Source: a virus
Length of the DNA stretch: 34,035 bases
IMG/VR virus record: IMGVR_UViG_3300042450_001855
Coordinates: 1-34,035 of that record
Strand: one strand, 5' to 3'
Below are positions 5,954 through 12,570 of the stretch, piece after piece (position 1 is the stretch's first letter; each line of letters starts with the position of its first letter). The notes beneath the pieces are model-generated. The model was not told where the DNA came from. It saw nothing but the letters and a program-made list of their open reading frames with translations, and did not search any database. The translations under genes were made by a program, and so were the position numbers.

Positions 5954-6295
5954 TTACCGCTTTCTTGCGAGAGAGCCAACAGTGCCATATCCATATCCAT
6001 AACCATCGTTGTTGCCATAGCCATAGCTATAACCATAGCCATAGCCATTGCCATCGCCATAGCCATAGCCATCGCCATAGCCATTGCCAGAGCTATAACC
6101 ATGGCCATGGCTATAACCATTGCCATCGCCATAGCCATCGCCATAGCCATTACCACGGCCGTTGCCATGGCCATTGCCATCGCCATCGCCATAGCCATAG
6201 CCATCGCCATAGCCATCGCCATTGCCATTGCCATGGCCATTGCCATCGCCACAACCATTGCCATGGCCATTGCCAATTGGATACGAAAGAGCCAT
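5954..6295 (-). CDS. Low-complexity Gly-X repeat protein (113 aa)
   Basis: After MALSYPIG nearly every second residue is Gly, and the partner is almost always Asn, His, Asp or Tyr, as in GDGYGDGYGYGDGDGNG. It ends TVGSLARKR. The ATG at 6295 overlaps the upstream TGA as TGATG, and a strong minus-strand terminator follows, so this is the coding strand even though all frames are open here. Codons are GGC alternating with NAT. Such a chain should be flexible and polar; no function is known. I recall similar Gly-rich genes next to DUF6948-type phage genes, but cannot confirm it. It shares a message with the 6295-6627 gene. Confidence 0.7.
   Translation of the reverse strand: MALSYPIGNGHGNGCGDGNGHGNGNGDGYGDGYGYGDGDGNGHGNGRGNGYGDGYGDGNGYSHGHGYSSGNGYGDGYGYGDGNGYGYGYSYGYGNNDGYGYGYGTVGSLARKR
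5984..6276. repeat. Degenerate CCATNG hexanucleotide array
   Basis: About 48 head-to-tail hexamers of the form CCATAG, CCATCG, CCATTG or CCATGG lie inside the Gly-X gene. One base of each unit varies through all four nucleotides while the other five are mostly fixed. Slippage and unequal crossing-over would be expected to change its length. Confidence 0.9.
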
Positions 6296-6627
6296 CACAG
6301 CCCCCAACGGCTACTAACAGGCACCTTGAAAACAACTGATTGCTTTGGTATTACTACAGGATTGTCCATTTTACGAATGGTTACTTGGTCCGACTTGGGG
6401 TTTTTAATCGCACCATCAAAACCGATGGATTCCCACTTAAAAAGCCAAACTGCATTGCTTAAGACAAGCTCTTGAGTTGCATCATTAAATACAACATCTC
6501 CAGCAAAAATCCATCCACGGTCAACTACAACAATATTACGATTGCCAGAAGGCGATGTATTGGCTGTTGACTGTGGAACGTAAATAATGCCATTGATCTC
6601 AATGCTGGAAAGAGGTTCAATCGTCAT
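6295..6627 (-). CDS. DUF6948-like hypothetical protein (110 aa)
   Basis: I start at the ATG at 6627, since a longer frame would run into the upstream gene. The C-terminal two-thirds (RGWIFAGDVVFND, LVLSNAVWLFKWESIG, then VFKVPVSSRWG) resembles DUF6948 phage proteins: a short beta strand, R-G-W-x-F-x-G, L-x-N-A and a W-containing turn. That assignment is from memory and moderate only. It is a small beta-rich protein of unknown function and is translationally coupled (TGATG) to the Gly-X protein downstream. Confidence 0.65.
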   Translation of the reverse strand: MTIEPLSSIEINGIIYVPQSTANTSPSGNRNIVVVDRGWIFAGDVVFNDATQELVLSNAVWLFKWESIGFDGAIKNPKSDQVTIRKMDNPVVIPKQSVVFKVPVSSRWGL

Positions 6628-6673
6628 GATTAATTTGCTTGAATGGTTTGCTAAAACGAATTGCTTGGACGAC

Positions 6674-6997
6674 TTACTTGGGCGCCGTGTTAGCAAGGGC
6701 AGCGGCATATGCCGACAAATAAGCTTGGAGATCTTCAGACGTTGGAGCTTCGGTTACCACTTCCAAGTGCTGTTCCTCGTGCTTCTTAAGTACGGCCTTG
6801 AAGGCAAAGTACATGCTCTCAAGGTGCCAGCGGTGGGCCTTGCAAGAAGGCATTGCAATGACCTCTTCAAGAGTGGTGGTCCAATCTTCCAGGTCTTTCA
6901 CCCGAGAAAAATGCTCAATCGTGGGGTTGCCGTAGTTCATTGCCAGCCTTTCGCCGGCAAAGGCGGTAACTCCTGAGGTGGTGACGGTGATTGCCAT
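6674..6997 (-). CDS. Hypothetical protein (about 107 aa)
   Basis: No family is recognised. The protein is soluble and helical, with HRWHLESMYFAFKAVLKKHEEQH in the middle and an Ala-rich C-terminus. The start is unsettled. I list the ATG at 6997; an ATG at 6940 has a good AAAGG; an AGGAGG lies at about 7071-7078 and could serve TTG or ATG codons near 7054-7069. All use the same frame. Confidence 0.6.
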   Translation of the reverse strand: MAITVTTSGVTAFAGERLAMNYGNPTIEHFSRVKDLEDWTTTLEEVIAMPSCKAHRWHLESMYFAFKAVLKKHEEQHLEVVTEAPTSEDLQAYLSAYAAALANTAPK

Positions 6998-7091
6998 GGG
7001 AGGGGAAGTGCGGCATCGAACCGCTTGGTGAACTCGTTCATTGTGGGCCACCATCCCCAACCCCGTCAACCCTCCTGGCTATCAGCGCTGC

Positions 7092-7436
7092 TTATCGTCG
7101 TCCTTTCCAGCGTACGGCCACGAAATGGCAATGGCCAATGGCCTTCAGCTCTACGTGCCTGGAAGCCCTCCTAACGAGGTTCTGGAATGCCTGCCGTCGT
7201 GTCTTGTCCAGCCGGCCATCAGGCTCCTCCAGCCAGCTTCTAGCCCAGTCTGCCATCTCTTCAATGTCGCCCAGTTCCCTGGTGCGCACCACGAAATGCC
7301 TGCCACGCTGTTCGCACTTCTGCCATACGGGGTGGACTGCTGGCTCTTCCCTGGACAATGCTTGCGCTTCTGCTCTCAAGATTGGTGGAATGCAAATGCT
7401 CACCAATGGGGGAAGAAATTGTTGTTCAACGGTCAT
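7092..7436 (-). CDS. Hypothetical Arg/Trp-rich protein (114 aa)
   Basis: The start at 7436 overlaps the TGA of the upstream 53-aa gene as ATGA and has GAGGA seven bases before it. The protein has Arg-rich patches (LDKTRRQAFQNLVRRASRH) and a basic C-terminus (RWKGRR), so nucleic-acid binding is possible but unproven. No family is recognised. It is the third gene of the 8108-to-7092 overlapping leftward chain. Confidence 0.65.
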   Translation of the reverse strand: MTVEQQFLPPLVSICIPPILRAEAQALSREEPAVHPVWQKCEQRGRHFVVRTRELGDIEEMADWARSWLEEPDGRLDKTRRQAFQNLVRRASRHVELKAIGHCHFVAVRWKGRR

Positions 7437-7594
7437 TGCCATTCCTCAGTTTTGAAAATGTTGACGATGGGAGTGGATGGGTTTAGTTCTGCCGCCATTA
7501 ACCTTGCCATTGTTCTGTTTGTTGCCATTAAAGAGAATCGCTCTCCATTGCCAAACACAACAGTGTAAGTATCGAAAAGATTTCCTCTAATCAT
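7433..7594 (-). CDS. Hypothetical protein (53 aa)
   Basis: This short frame overlaps the end of the upstream gene by eight bases and the start of the downstream gene by four (ATGA), which is the support for it. It starts MIRGNLFDTYTVVFGNGERF and is Met and Asn-rich. It may be a small beta-hairpin protein; no function can be given. Confidence 0.65.
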   Translation of the reverse strand: MIRGNLFDTYTVVFGNGERFSLMATNRTMARLMAAELNPSTPIVNIFKTEEWQ

Positions 7595-8108
7595 TGTGCC
7601 ATTGTGCGAACATGTTTTTGATGCAGCCAGACTCTTCCATTTGCTCCATCACTGCTTGAGTGACAATCTCACGGAGCATTTGCCGCCAATCATCGTCACC
7701 ACCAAAGCTACCAATTTGTTCAATCGTCCTGATGGACGTAGAAAGGTTTGATAGGTCTGCCATGGTATGTAAAGCTTCTGGCCAAGAGCCGTTGTTTTGA
7801 TGCTCTTCTAAGGTGCCAGCATGTATTTCAAGCCAGCGCATTAAACAAAACAGTCCAATCTGTTTCAATGCTTCGTCACCGTACTTTTCTTCCATTGTTT
7901 CAATGGTTTCCAAAAGCGTTGGTGGCACGCCAATGGTTGACGGACTATCGATGAATGGAGACAAGCCGTCTGCAATGGCAGAACGCTCGTTTCGCTTTAC
8001 TGAAGCAGCTTGATTCAAGAAGTCGTTAACAGAAGAGAATTCCATGGCAAATAGTTGTTCGGCCTTAGCATGGCGAACAACGAGCCTTTTGTCAAGCCCT
8101 TCGTACAT
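7587..8108 (-). CDS. Hypothetical acidic helical protein (173 aa)
   Basis: The ATG at 8108 is close behind TAAGGA; an internal ATG at residue 22 (MEFSSVNDF) is possible. The product is acidic and mostly helical (TLLETIETMEEKYGDEALKQ). No domain is recognised. It follows the HTH protein by 17 bases and probably shares its transcript, so a packaging or regulatory link is possible but speculative. Confidence 0.65.
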   Translation of the reverse strand: MYEGLDKRLVVRHAKAEQLFAMEFSSVNDFLNQAASVKRNERSAIADGLSPFIDSPSTIGVPPTLLETIETMEEKYGDEALKQIGLFCLMRWLEIHAGTLEEHQNNGSWPEALHTMADLSNLSTSIRTIEQIGSFGGDDDWRQMLREIVTQAVMEQMEESGCIKNMFAQWHND

Positions 8109-8125
8109 TCCTTAATCTTGCACCG

Positions 8126-8815
8126 TCACACTGACAATCGAGGAAAGCCAGACTTCTCTTCTTTTTCTTCTTCAACTACGAAGTTAATATCAATTGCTTT
8201 TGCTTGAGTTTCTTTTTCCTTCACGTCAGAAATGGTCTTAGCCAGGTCATCCAAGAAGCCTTTGTAGCTCTTTTTCTCTTCTGATGCAGGCTTGATGTCG
8301 TACAGACCTAGCACTTTTGCTTGCTGCTCTAAGCAGTTCTTTGCGACGGTGAGGAAGCCGCTTTCTCCTGCGCTTTCAGTTACTGATGTTGTTTCTCCAC
8401 GATCTGACACAGTAGTCACTCGTTTGATTTTGCTAGACTCAAAGTTTGTCAATGCTTGTTCCTTTAGCTCAATGGCCTCTTGCAAGATACGAGCACGATG
8501 CACGTCTTGACTCTTAAGAATACTTTCACTCCATAGACTTCTATTCTGATGGCGATCTGCATTAACAGTTTCCTTGCTTAGCTTTAGCACCCTTGCAATT
8601 TGACTGTTGCTTAAGTTGGACGACAATAGCTCTTGCACCATGAATCGCCTTAAGCCAATTAGTTCCTTGTTATAAGGAATCTTCCCTTGACCCACTCCTA
8701 CTTTGTCTCTAATTTTCTCCACTTGTTCTGGAGTGAGACCAGCTTCAACTAAGACGCGCAAGCCATGTCGTAGTTCTGCAGTGTGATCAGGGAAGGTGAT
8801 TTCAGGAGAAGCCAT
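8126..8815 (-). CDS. HTH protein, possible terminase small subunit
   Basis: Residues 68-92 form a clear helix-turn-helix (NLSNSQIARVLKLSKETVNAD). It is followed by a basic region and a long helical segment (ILQEAIELKEQALTNF) ending with FLTVAKNCLEQQAKVLGLYD, which resembles the K-x-L-G-L-Y/D ending of phage small terminases. The C-terminus is acidic and Lys-rich. If correct, it would recognise the packaging site and recruit the large terminase. No large terminase is in this window, and it could instead be a transcription or replication regulator. The start is the ATG at 8815. Confidence 0.55.
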   Translation of the reverse strand: MASPEITFPDHTAELRHGLRVLVEAGLTPEQVEKIRDKVGVGQGKIPYNKELIGLRRFMVQELLSSNLSNSQIARVLKLSKETVNADRHQNRSLWSESILKSQDVHRARILQEAIELKEQALTNFESSKIKRVTTVSDRGETTSVTESAGESGFLTVAKNCLEQQAKVLGLYDIKPASEEKKSYKGFLDDLAKTISDVKEKETQAKAIDINFVVEEEKEEKSGFPRLSV

Positions 8816-8841
8816 TGCAAATAAACAGTTTTCTTTGCAGC

Positions 8842-9015
8842 CTATCCTAGCGGACGATCTCCTTTACCATGAAGACTTTTTGCAAATAGCATTGCAAAAC
8901 GAGCCTGCTCTTGAGAGCTGATGCTGGTGATACTGCTTGAAATGATTCTATGCAATCTATCCAGCTCCATTCTTTCAGAAGAAGAAATAGGCGGCAATGG
9001 GGAAGAGGAATTCAT
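8842..9015 (-). CDS. Hypothetical Ser-rich protein (57 aa)
   Basis: The start is the ATG at 9015 with only a weak purine tract upstream. The protein begins with a Ser and Pro-rich stretch (MNSSSPLPPISSS), then an amphipathic helix with Arg, Ser and Ile, and a basic Gly-containing end. The function is unknown. It lies between the HTH gene and a tiny membrane protein in the same direction. Confidence 0.5.
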   Translation of the reverse strand: MNSSSPLPPISSSERMELDRLHRIISSSITSISSQEQARFAMLFAKSLHGKGDRPLG

Positions 9016-9033
9016 TGTCGTAAAATTCTTTAA

Positions 9034-9159
9034 CTACTTTAACAGTGAAAGAACTAAGATAAAAACAATGCCCATGATGCTGCTAATCCAGCCGATTCTT
9101 CGTTCATGAGCAATGATCTTTTCGTTGATTAAATGTTCGATTTCAAAGCGAGTCATCAT
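9034..9159 (-). CDS. Tiny C-terminally anchored membrane protein (41 aa)
   Basis: Residues 1-22 are charged and helical (MMTRFEIEHLINEKIIAHER). Residues 23-40 are one hydrophobic helix ending in Lys. The layout is like XhlA-type phage proteins, which pair with holins, though shorter, so only the topology is supported. Its start lies eight bases after the stop of the 9167-9466 gene. Confidence 0.5.
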   Translation of the reverse strand: MMTRFEIEHLINEKIIAHERRIGWISSIMGIVFILVLSLLK

Positions 9160-9166
9160 GGCTTGA

Positions 9167-9466
9167 TTATGGTTGCGTGAATACAAGGCTGATTCCTTTT
9201 TCGAACGATTCGTAGTCTCCTAAATCGTCCGCCAGTTGCTTCTCTTCTTTTAAGAGAGTTTCCATTTCAACTATACGATCACTGTATTGTTTTTGGTGTC
9301 TTTGTTGTAATCGTACATTGCCACATGCAGTTGTTTGTTTACCAATGCCAAGCTTCTCCATCTCTTTCATAATGGCACCCTTAATTAAAGATTCTTGATT
9401 CGCTAGTTCTTTTTGTTGATCTTTGACAATGCTTAAATTAGAAATCAGCTCTTCAATGGTTGTCAC
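9167..9466 (-). CDS. Coiled-coil hypothetical protein (99 aa)
   Basis: The GTG start at 9466 overlaps the upstream TGA as GTGA. Residues 1-40 and 60-85 are heptad-like helices rich in Glu, Lys and Leu (SIVKDQQKELANQESLIKG; METLLKEEKQLADDLGDYE), joined by a short beta segment (GNVRLQQRHQKQYSDR). This pattern is common in small phage proteins of unknown role and may mean a helical-hairpin dimer. Confidence 0.65.
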   Translation of the reverse strand: MTTIEELISNLSIVKDQQKELANQESLIKGAIMKEMEKLGIGKQTTACGNVRLQQRHQKQYSDRIVEMETLLKEEKQLADDLGDYESFEKGISLVFTQP

Positions 9467-9705
9467 AGTTCCACTCCAGGACTAGGAGCAACACGAAAGT
9501 TGCCATCAATGAGCTGTTGAATTGCTTTCAAGCTAGAACGCCAGTGACGCTCTTTCTGCTGATCAAAGGCACCATACAAAATACGACTCTTAGGAAGTGG
9601 TCCTCGATCTGGAGTGCTAAATCCATGATGCTGTAGCACTGTAATAGAGGTGCCATTGTGCTCCAATGATGGAAGCACGTCAGGAGGTAACGGTGAAGAA
9701 GGCAT
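9463..9705 (-). CDS. Hypothetical protein (80 aa), first leftward gene
   Basis: This is the first gene of the long leftward block, so its promoter should lie in the 9706-10054 control region. The N-terminus is Pro and Leu-rich (MPSSPLPPDVLPSLEHN); the rest has RHWRSSLKAIQQLIDGNF. No family is recognised. It is coupled to the coiled-coil gene by GTGA. Confidence 0.6.
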   Translation of the reverse strand: MPSSPLPPDVLPSLEHNGTSITVLQHHGFSTPDRGPLPKSRILYGAFDQQKERHWRSSLKAIQQLIDGNFRVAPSPGVEL

Positions 9706-9768
9706 TGCGTTGACTAAAGCTTCGTCACTTTACCATAGAAAGAGAAGAAGAGAGCGAAGGGAGGTTAA

Positions 9769-9955
9769 GGCATTGTTTGATTGACGCTCTGGGGAGCTAC
9801 CCGCTCGAACAATGCCAGCGAAAGTGTCTTAACAGAACCTTTCGCCCCATTGAAGGCTCTGGCAAAAGCGCCGTAGGGCGAAGGTGCTAGAGCTGCTCGT
9901 TGACCGTACGGTTTCCCCAGGCGCGTAGATGCGCAAGGGTAAACCTGGAAATATT
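9769..9955. promoter_or_regulatory. Structured divergent control region (three consecutive hairpins and a palindrome)
   Basis: This lies in the 349-base gap between the leftward and rightward gene blocks, where no convincing gene is seen. Hairpin 1: GGCATTGTT (9769-9777) pairs with AACAATGCC (9808-9816) around a smaller GGG/CCC stem. Hairpin 2: GCTCTGGCA (9856-9864) pairs with TGCTAGAGC (9885-9893), with an inner CGCC-GTAG-GGCG stem and a symmetrical four-by-four internal loop. A 10-bp palindrome ACCGTACGGT sits at 9903-9912. Hairpin 3: CCAGG (9917-9921) pairs with CCTGG (9944-9948), with TTT and AAA outside. It may be a structured leader, a small RNA, an operator or an origin; which is inference. 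Confidence 0.5.
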
Positions 9956-10054
9956 GTACAACTTGCCGCAAATGAAAAAGGACGATTTTTTGACTGGCAC
10001 AATGGCTCAAAAGGTGGTGGTCGGGGTACGATGGGCAAGTTCCCAGCCAAAACC

Positions 10055-10312
10055 ATGACTGACAAAACACTCTCCCCAGCCGCGCAGGCGGTACTGGATG
10101 CCGCTTTTCCTGTTTATGACGATGAACATTTGTACGTTGCTACCGGTGAACAACATGCAGGCATGATTGCCGCCGCCGCCCTTCGCGCCGCTGCCAACAG
10201 GGTTGAAGACTTGATTCCTGATCTTGGTAGCGCCAGGTTCAGTCAGGGAGTTGAAAGGTCGGCGGCCTTCCTTGAGTCCATCGCCACCGAACTGGAGAAT
10301 AACAATGCCTGA
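10055..10312 (+). CDS. Mini-gene family protein (85 aa), first of the rightward chain
   Basis: The start MTDKTLSPAAQAVLDAAF is shared almost word for word with the next gene, which is why I choose this ATG over the upstream frame (9929). Two helical blocks follow: AAAALRAAANRVEDL and SAAFLESIATELE. Such small Ala-rich two-helix proteins are frequent in uncultured phages and have no known function. It overlaps the next gene by eight bases. Confidence 0.7.
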   Translation: MTDKTLSPAAQAVLDAAFPVYDDEHLYVATGEQHAGMIAAAALRAAANRVEDLIPDLGSARFSQGVERSAAFLESIATELENNNA

Positions 10313-10562
10313 CACCTTGTCCCCCGCAGCGCAGGCGGTGCTGAACGCCTACATCCAAGGTCTTGCTACGAAGCGCCTTAGCCGCCTCGCCGCCGCCCTT
10401 CGCGCTGCTGCTGATCAGTTGAGCTATGGCCACGGTAGCTGGAAAGGGCCAAGCGCAATAATTAACGAGGATGAACTCCTCGCCATCGCCGCCGAGCTGG
10501 AGGGGCAGCCATTCAATCAAGCTGACTTCAACTATCAATGTTACGTTGAGGATTACAAATGA
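10305..10562 (+). CDS. Mini-gene family protein (85 aa), paralogue of the previous gene
   Basis: It starts MPDTLSPAAQAVLNAY and carries AAALRAAADQLSYGHGSW and DELLAIAAELEGQP, matching the layout of the 10055 gene and, in its second half, the 11129 gene. It probably arose by tandem duplication. The start overlaps the upstream gene by eight bases and its stop overlaps the next start as ATGA. The function is unknown. Confidence 0.7.
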   Translation: MPDTLSPAAQAVLNAYIQGLATKRLSRLAAALRAAADQLSYGHGSWKGPSAIINEDELLAIAAELEGQPFNQADFNYQCYVEDYK

Positions 10563-10780
10563 CTGACACTTTTCGCAAGTTGTGCGCTGAGCTGGTTGAC
10601 GACCTAGAACCATGGGTTGTGTACGGCGAAATAGAAGCGATTGAAAAGTCGCATGATCTGATTGCCCGCGCCCGCGCCGCGCTGGCCGCCGAGCCGGAGC
10701 CGCCAAAACGAAACTTTGTTGGTGGCTACCAGCCCCGTCCCAGCATTGGCACTCACAATCCACCGCCGAAAAATCCATGA
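10559..10780 (+). CDS. Mini-gene protein with AAEPEPP motif (73 aa)
   Basis: It starts MTDTFRKLCAELVDDLEPW and has ARARAALAAEPEPP, then a Pro, Asn and Gly-rich tail (GGYQPRPSIGTHNPPPKNP) that is probably disordered. The AAEPEPP motif recurs in the 11875 gene. It is joined to both neighbours by ATGA overlaps. No biochemical role can be assigned. Confidence 0.65.
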   Translation: MTDTFRKLCAELVDDLEPWVVYGEIEAIEKSHDLIARARAALAAEPEPPKRNFVGGYQPRPSIGTHNPPPKNP

Positions 10781-11136
10781 CCAGCCAACCCCCCATCAGC
10801 CCATCGTTTGAACTGAGGAATCAATGGCATTCAGAACGTCCATTCAAAAATCCGATACCTTCACGGGAGCGTGAAGACTACATGGTTGATCGTGCTGCTC
10901 AATGGGGGGCCGATCAGGAATTGGAGGCTTGCTGTGAATGGTTTCAAGAGGAGTATAAAACTGAGTCTTGGGTCACACATGACTTAAAACGCCTTCGCAC
11001 CGCTCGCCGCCCTAAGTCCCCGAGCTTGAAGGAGCAAGCGCTTGCTGCTCTAAACGTGATTGAGGATAAGATGTTCGGACCAACAACTGAAGAAATACTA
11101 ATCCGCTCCGCCCTGGAGGCACTTCCCAATGACTGA
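10777..11136 (+). CDS. Hypothetical protein (119 aa) in the mini-gene chain
   Basis: Soluble and mixed in charge, with DRAAQWGADQELEACCEWF near the middle, a basic patch (LKRLRTARRPKSPS) and a helical end (EQALAALNVIEDKMF, then ILIRSALEALPND). The pattern AAQWGADQELEACCEWL resembles small proteins seen in phages with this type of gene chain; I cannot name a family. It begins with an ATGA overlap. Confidence 0.65.
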   Translation: MTSQPPISPSFELRNQWHSERPFKNPIPSREREDYMVDRAAQWGADQELEACCEWFQEEYKTESWVTHDLKRLRTARRPKSPSLKEQALAALNVIEDKMFGPTTEEILIRSALEALPND

Positions 11137-11359
11137 AACACTCCGAGAAAAACTCATCCGTTGTGGTTGGGTAACTCCTTTCAACGCAGACACTCTTGTG
11201 AAGCTTATTAACAAACACTGCGCCGATGTCATTCGTGATGCTGCTGATCAGGTGGTGCCGATTGACTATGTAGACATTCAAGGTTGTTGGTACGAAAAGA
11301 AAAATAGTGTTCGGGAACAATTTCTCGCTATCGCCGACGAGCTGGAAGCCCAGCCATGA
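11129..11359 (+). CDS. Mini-gene family protein (76 aa)
   Basis: It shares the family pattern: a helical N-terminus (MTETLREKLIRCGWV), then CADVIRDAADQVVPIDYVD and EQFLAIADELEAQP. This lines up with ALRAAADQ and DELLAIAAELEGQP of the 10305 gene. It overlaps its neighbours by eight and four bases. Function unknown. Confidence 0.7.
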   Translation: MTETLREKLIRCGWVTPFNADTLVKLINKHCADVIRDAADQVVPIDYVDIQGCWYEKKNSVREQFLAIADELEAQP

Positions 11360-11571
11360 GTAACATCCAACGCTACAAACTTGACGCTGCATTTGTAGTC
11401 CTGCACGAGTTTGATCATCTTGCCAAGCCAGATGATTTTATGGAAGTGTCTATATGGCACAATGGCGAGGGGTTTGACGCTCATGTGAGCAGCCATGCCG
11501 AACAGACCATCCGACTGTCGTGGGGAGAGTACAGAGCACTGAAGAAACTTATCAAGGAGCTAGATGGATGA
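11356..11571 (+). CDS. Hypothetical protein (71 aa)
   Basis: Starts by ATGA overlap with the previous gene. The sequence is alpha/beta in character (VEVSIWHNGEGFDAH-like strand, then EQTIRLSWGEYRALKKLIKE), with a final helix that has alternating basic and hydrophobic residues. It is not clearly part of the AADQ/AELE family. No function recognised. Confidence 0.65.
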   Translation: MSNIQRYKLDAAFVVLHEFDHLAKPDDFMEVSIWHNGEGFDAHVSSHAEQTIRLSWGEYRALKKLIKELDG

Positions 11572-11882
11572 CTAACTACCGCTTTGACGCCCAAAATGCC
11601 CGCACAGCCGCCCTCGCCTGCTGGGGCACACCCGCCAACACTATTAACCAGAAGGAAATCATGTCAAGCAAGCTAATTGACACAGTCGCCCAAGCTCTTA
11701 CTCTTGGCGGAGCAAAAGCTGATCTCTCTTACTGGCAGGAAGAGTCCAAGGCTGCAGTCATTGCCATTGCGGAGTTCCTGGAAAACCACTATGAAGACGA
11801 TCCCGACGTGTTTATTTTTGATGTTTGTGAATGGATGAAAGAAGTCGCCCAGCACCGTAGTGAAGGAGACTTCGATGACTGA
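11568..11882 (+). CDS. Hypothetical protein (104 aa), possible second internal start
   Basis: The ATG at 11568 overlaps the previous stop as ATGA. A second in-frame ATG at 11661 has an excellent Shine-Dalgarno (AGAAGGAAATC), so a 73-residue form (MSSKLIDTVAQALTLGGAK) may also be made or may be the real product. The C-terminal part is acidic and helical (KAAVIAIAEFLENHYEDDPD). No family is recognised. Confidence 0.6.
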   Translation: MTNYRFDAQNARTAALACWGTPANTINQKEIMSSKLIDTVAQALTLGGAKADLSYWQEESKAAVIAIAEFLENHYEDDPDVFIFDVCEWMKEVAQHRSEGDFDD

Positions 11883-12057
11883 CACCTATCGCGCCCTGGC
11901 CGCTGAGCCGGAACCGCCCGCCGATGGGGAGGTGGCGGAGCTGGTGGCCTGCCTGCACAGACTTGCAAGGGCGGACTGGCTTTCTGATGAGACGGCTGAC
12001 ATCCTCACCCGCGCCGCCGACCTTTTGGAGCAGTTTTCAAAAAGCACATCTATCTAA
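11875..12057 (+). CDS. Mini-gene protein with AAEPEPP motif (60 aa)
   Basis: Start at 11875 with AAGGAG upstream and an eight-base overlap with the previous stop. It reads MTDTYRALAAEPEPP, then two helices (VAELVACLHRLARAD and ETADILTRAADLLEQ). The AEPEPP element and the R-A-A-D-L-L-E helix tie it to the 10559 and 11129 genes. It is the last gene before the inserted HNH gene, and the stop is not overlapped. Confidence 0.65.
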   Translation: MTDTYRALAAEPEPPADGEVAELVACLHRLARADWLSDETADILTRAADLLEQFSKSTSI

Positions 12058-12069
12058 CATTTTCTTACA

Positions 12070-12570
12070 ATGACCGACCTTCCTTCTGCCGATTTCTTGA
12101 AGCAATATATTGAACTTGATCCAGGCTCCCCTAGTGGCATTCGTTGGCTTGCTAAATCAATCAATAAATCTAACTCTAATCCCGGAAAAGCGGCTGGATG
12201 TAAAAACAAACAAGGATACTTTAGGCTTGAGCTTTTAGGCAAGAGCTATCCCTGCCATCGACTGGTCTTAATTATGAACGGGGTCTTGCCGCAGCCGGGC
12301 TGCACTGAAGTTGATCATATTGACCGAGATCCATCAAATAACAGCCTTTCCAATCTGAGGTGGGTCAGTCGGAGCTTGAATAACAAAAACAAGATAGTAT
12401 GCGGAGCCGTGCCATTCGTCTATGTGCATAAACGCCGTCAACGGTTTGTTGCTAGGTACAAGCATCCGACTGCATTAGTTTCCATACAAGTAGGATCTTA
12501 CGGGGATCCCTACAAAGCGCACTGCGCAGCATTGGCTCACCGCCTACAAAATCATTGGATTGCATCATGA
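12070..12570 (+). CDS. HNH homing endonuclease with C-terminal AP2-like domain
   Basis: Residues 48-100 match HNH_3-type phage homing nucleases: GYFRLELLGKSYPCHRLV (H63), then VDHIDRDPSNN (D82-H83, N90/N91) and SLSNLRWVS. Residues 112-160 (VYVHKRRQRFVARYKH, then VGSYGDPYKA) resemble the AP2-like DNA-binding domain often fused to such nucleases. Unlike its neighbours it is not overlapped at its start (12-base gap), as expected for an inserted mobile gene. Its stop overlaps the next start (ATGA), so the downstream genes stay coupled. Confidence 0.85.
   Translation: MTDLPSADFLKQYIELDPGSPSGIRWLAKSINKSNSNPGKAAGCKNKQGYFRLELLGKSYPCHRLVLIMNGVLPQPGCTEVDHIDRDPSNNSLSNLRWVSRSLNNKNKIVCGAVPFVYVHKRRQRFVARYKHPTALVSIQVGSYGDPYKAHCAALAHRLQNHWIAS

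Noticed and set aside
5747-6475. A long plus-strand frame with Ala-Ile repeats, and another (5965-6339) with His/Ser repeats
   Set aside because: The CCATNG repeat opens all frames. The minus-strand Gly-X frame has a TGATG-coupled start and a T-rich terminator just past its stop; the plus frames have neither.
9929-10054. Longer N-terminus for the first rightward mini-gene
   Set aside because: The paralogue at 10305 begins at the equivalent of the inner start (LSPAAQAVL), so the upstream 42 codons are not supported.
9765-10070. Minus-strand frame across the divergent control region
   Set aside because: It overlaps the first rightward gene, lacks a convincing start, and its downstream half reads through the inverted repeats.
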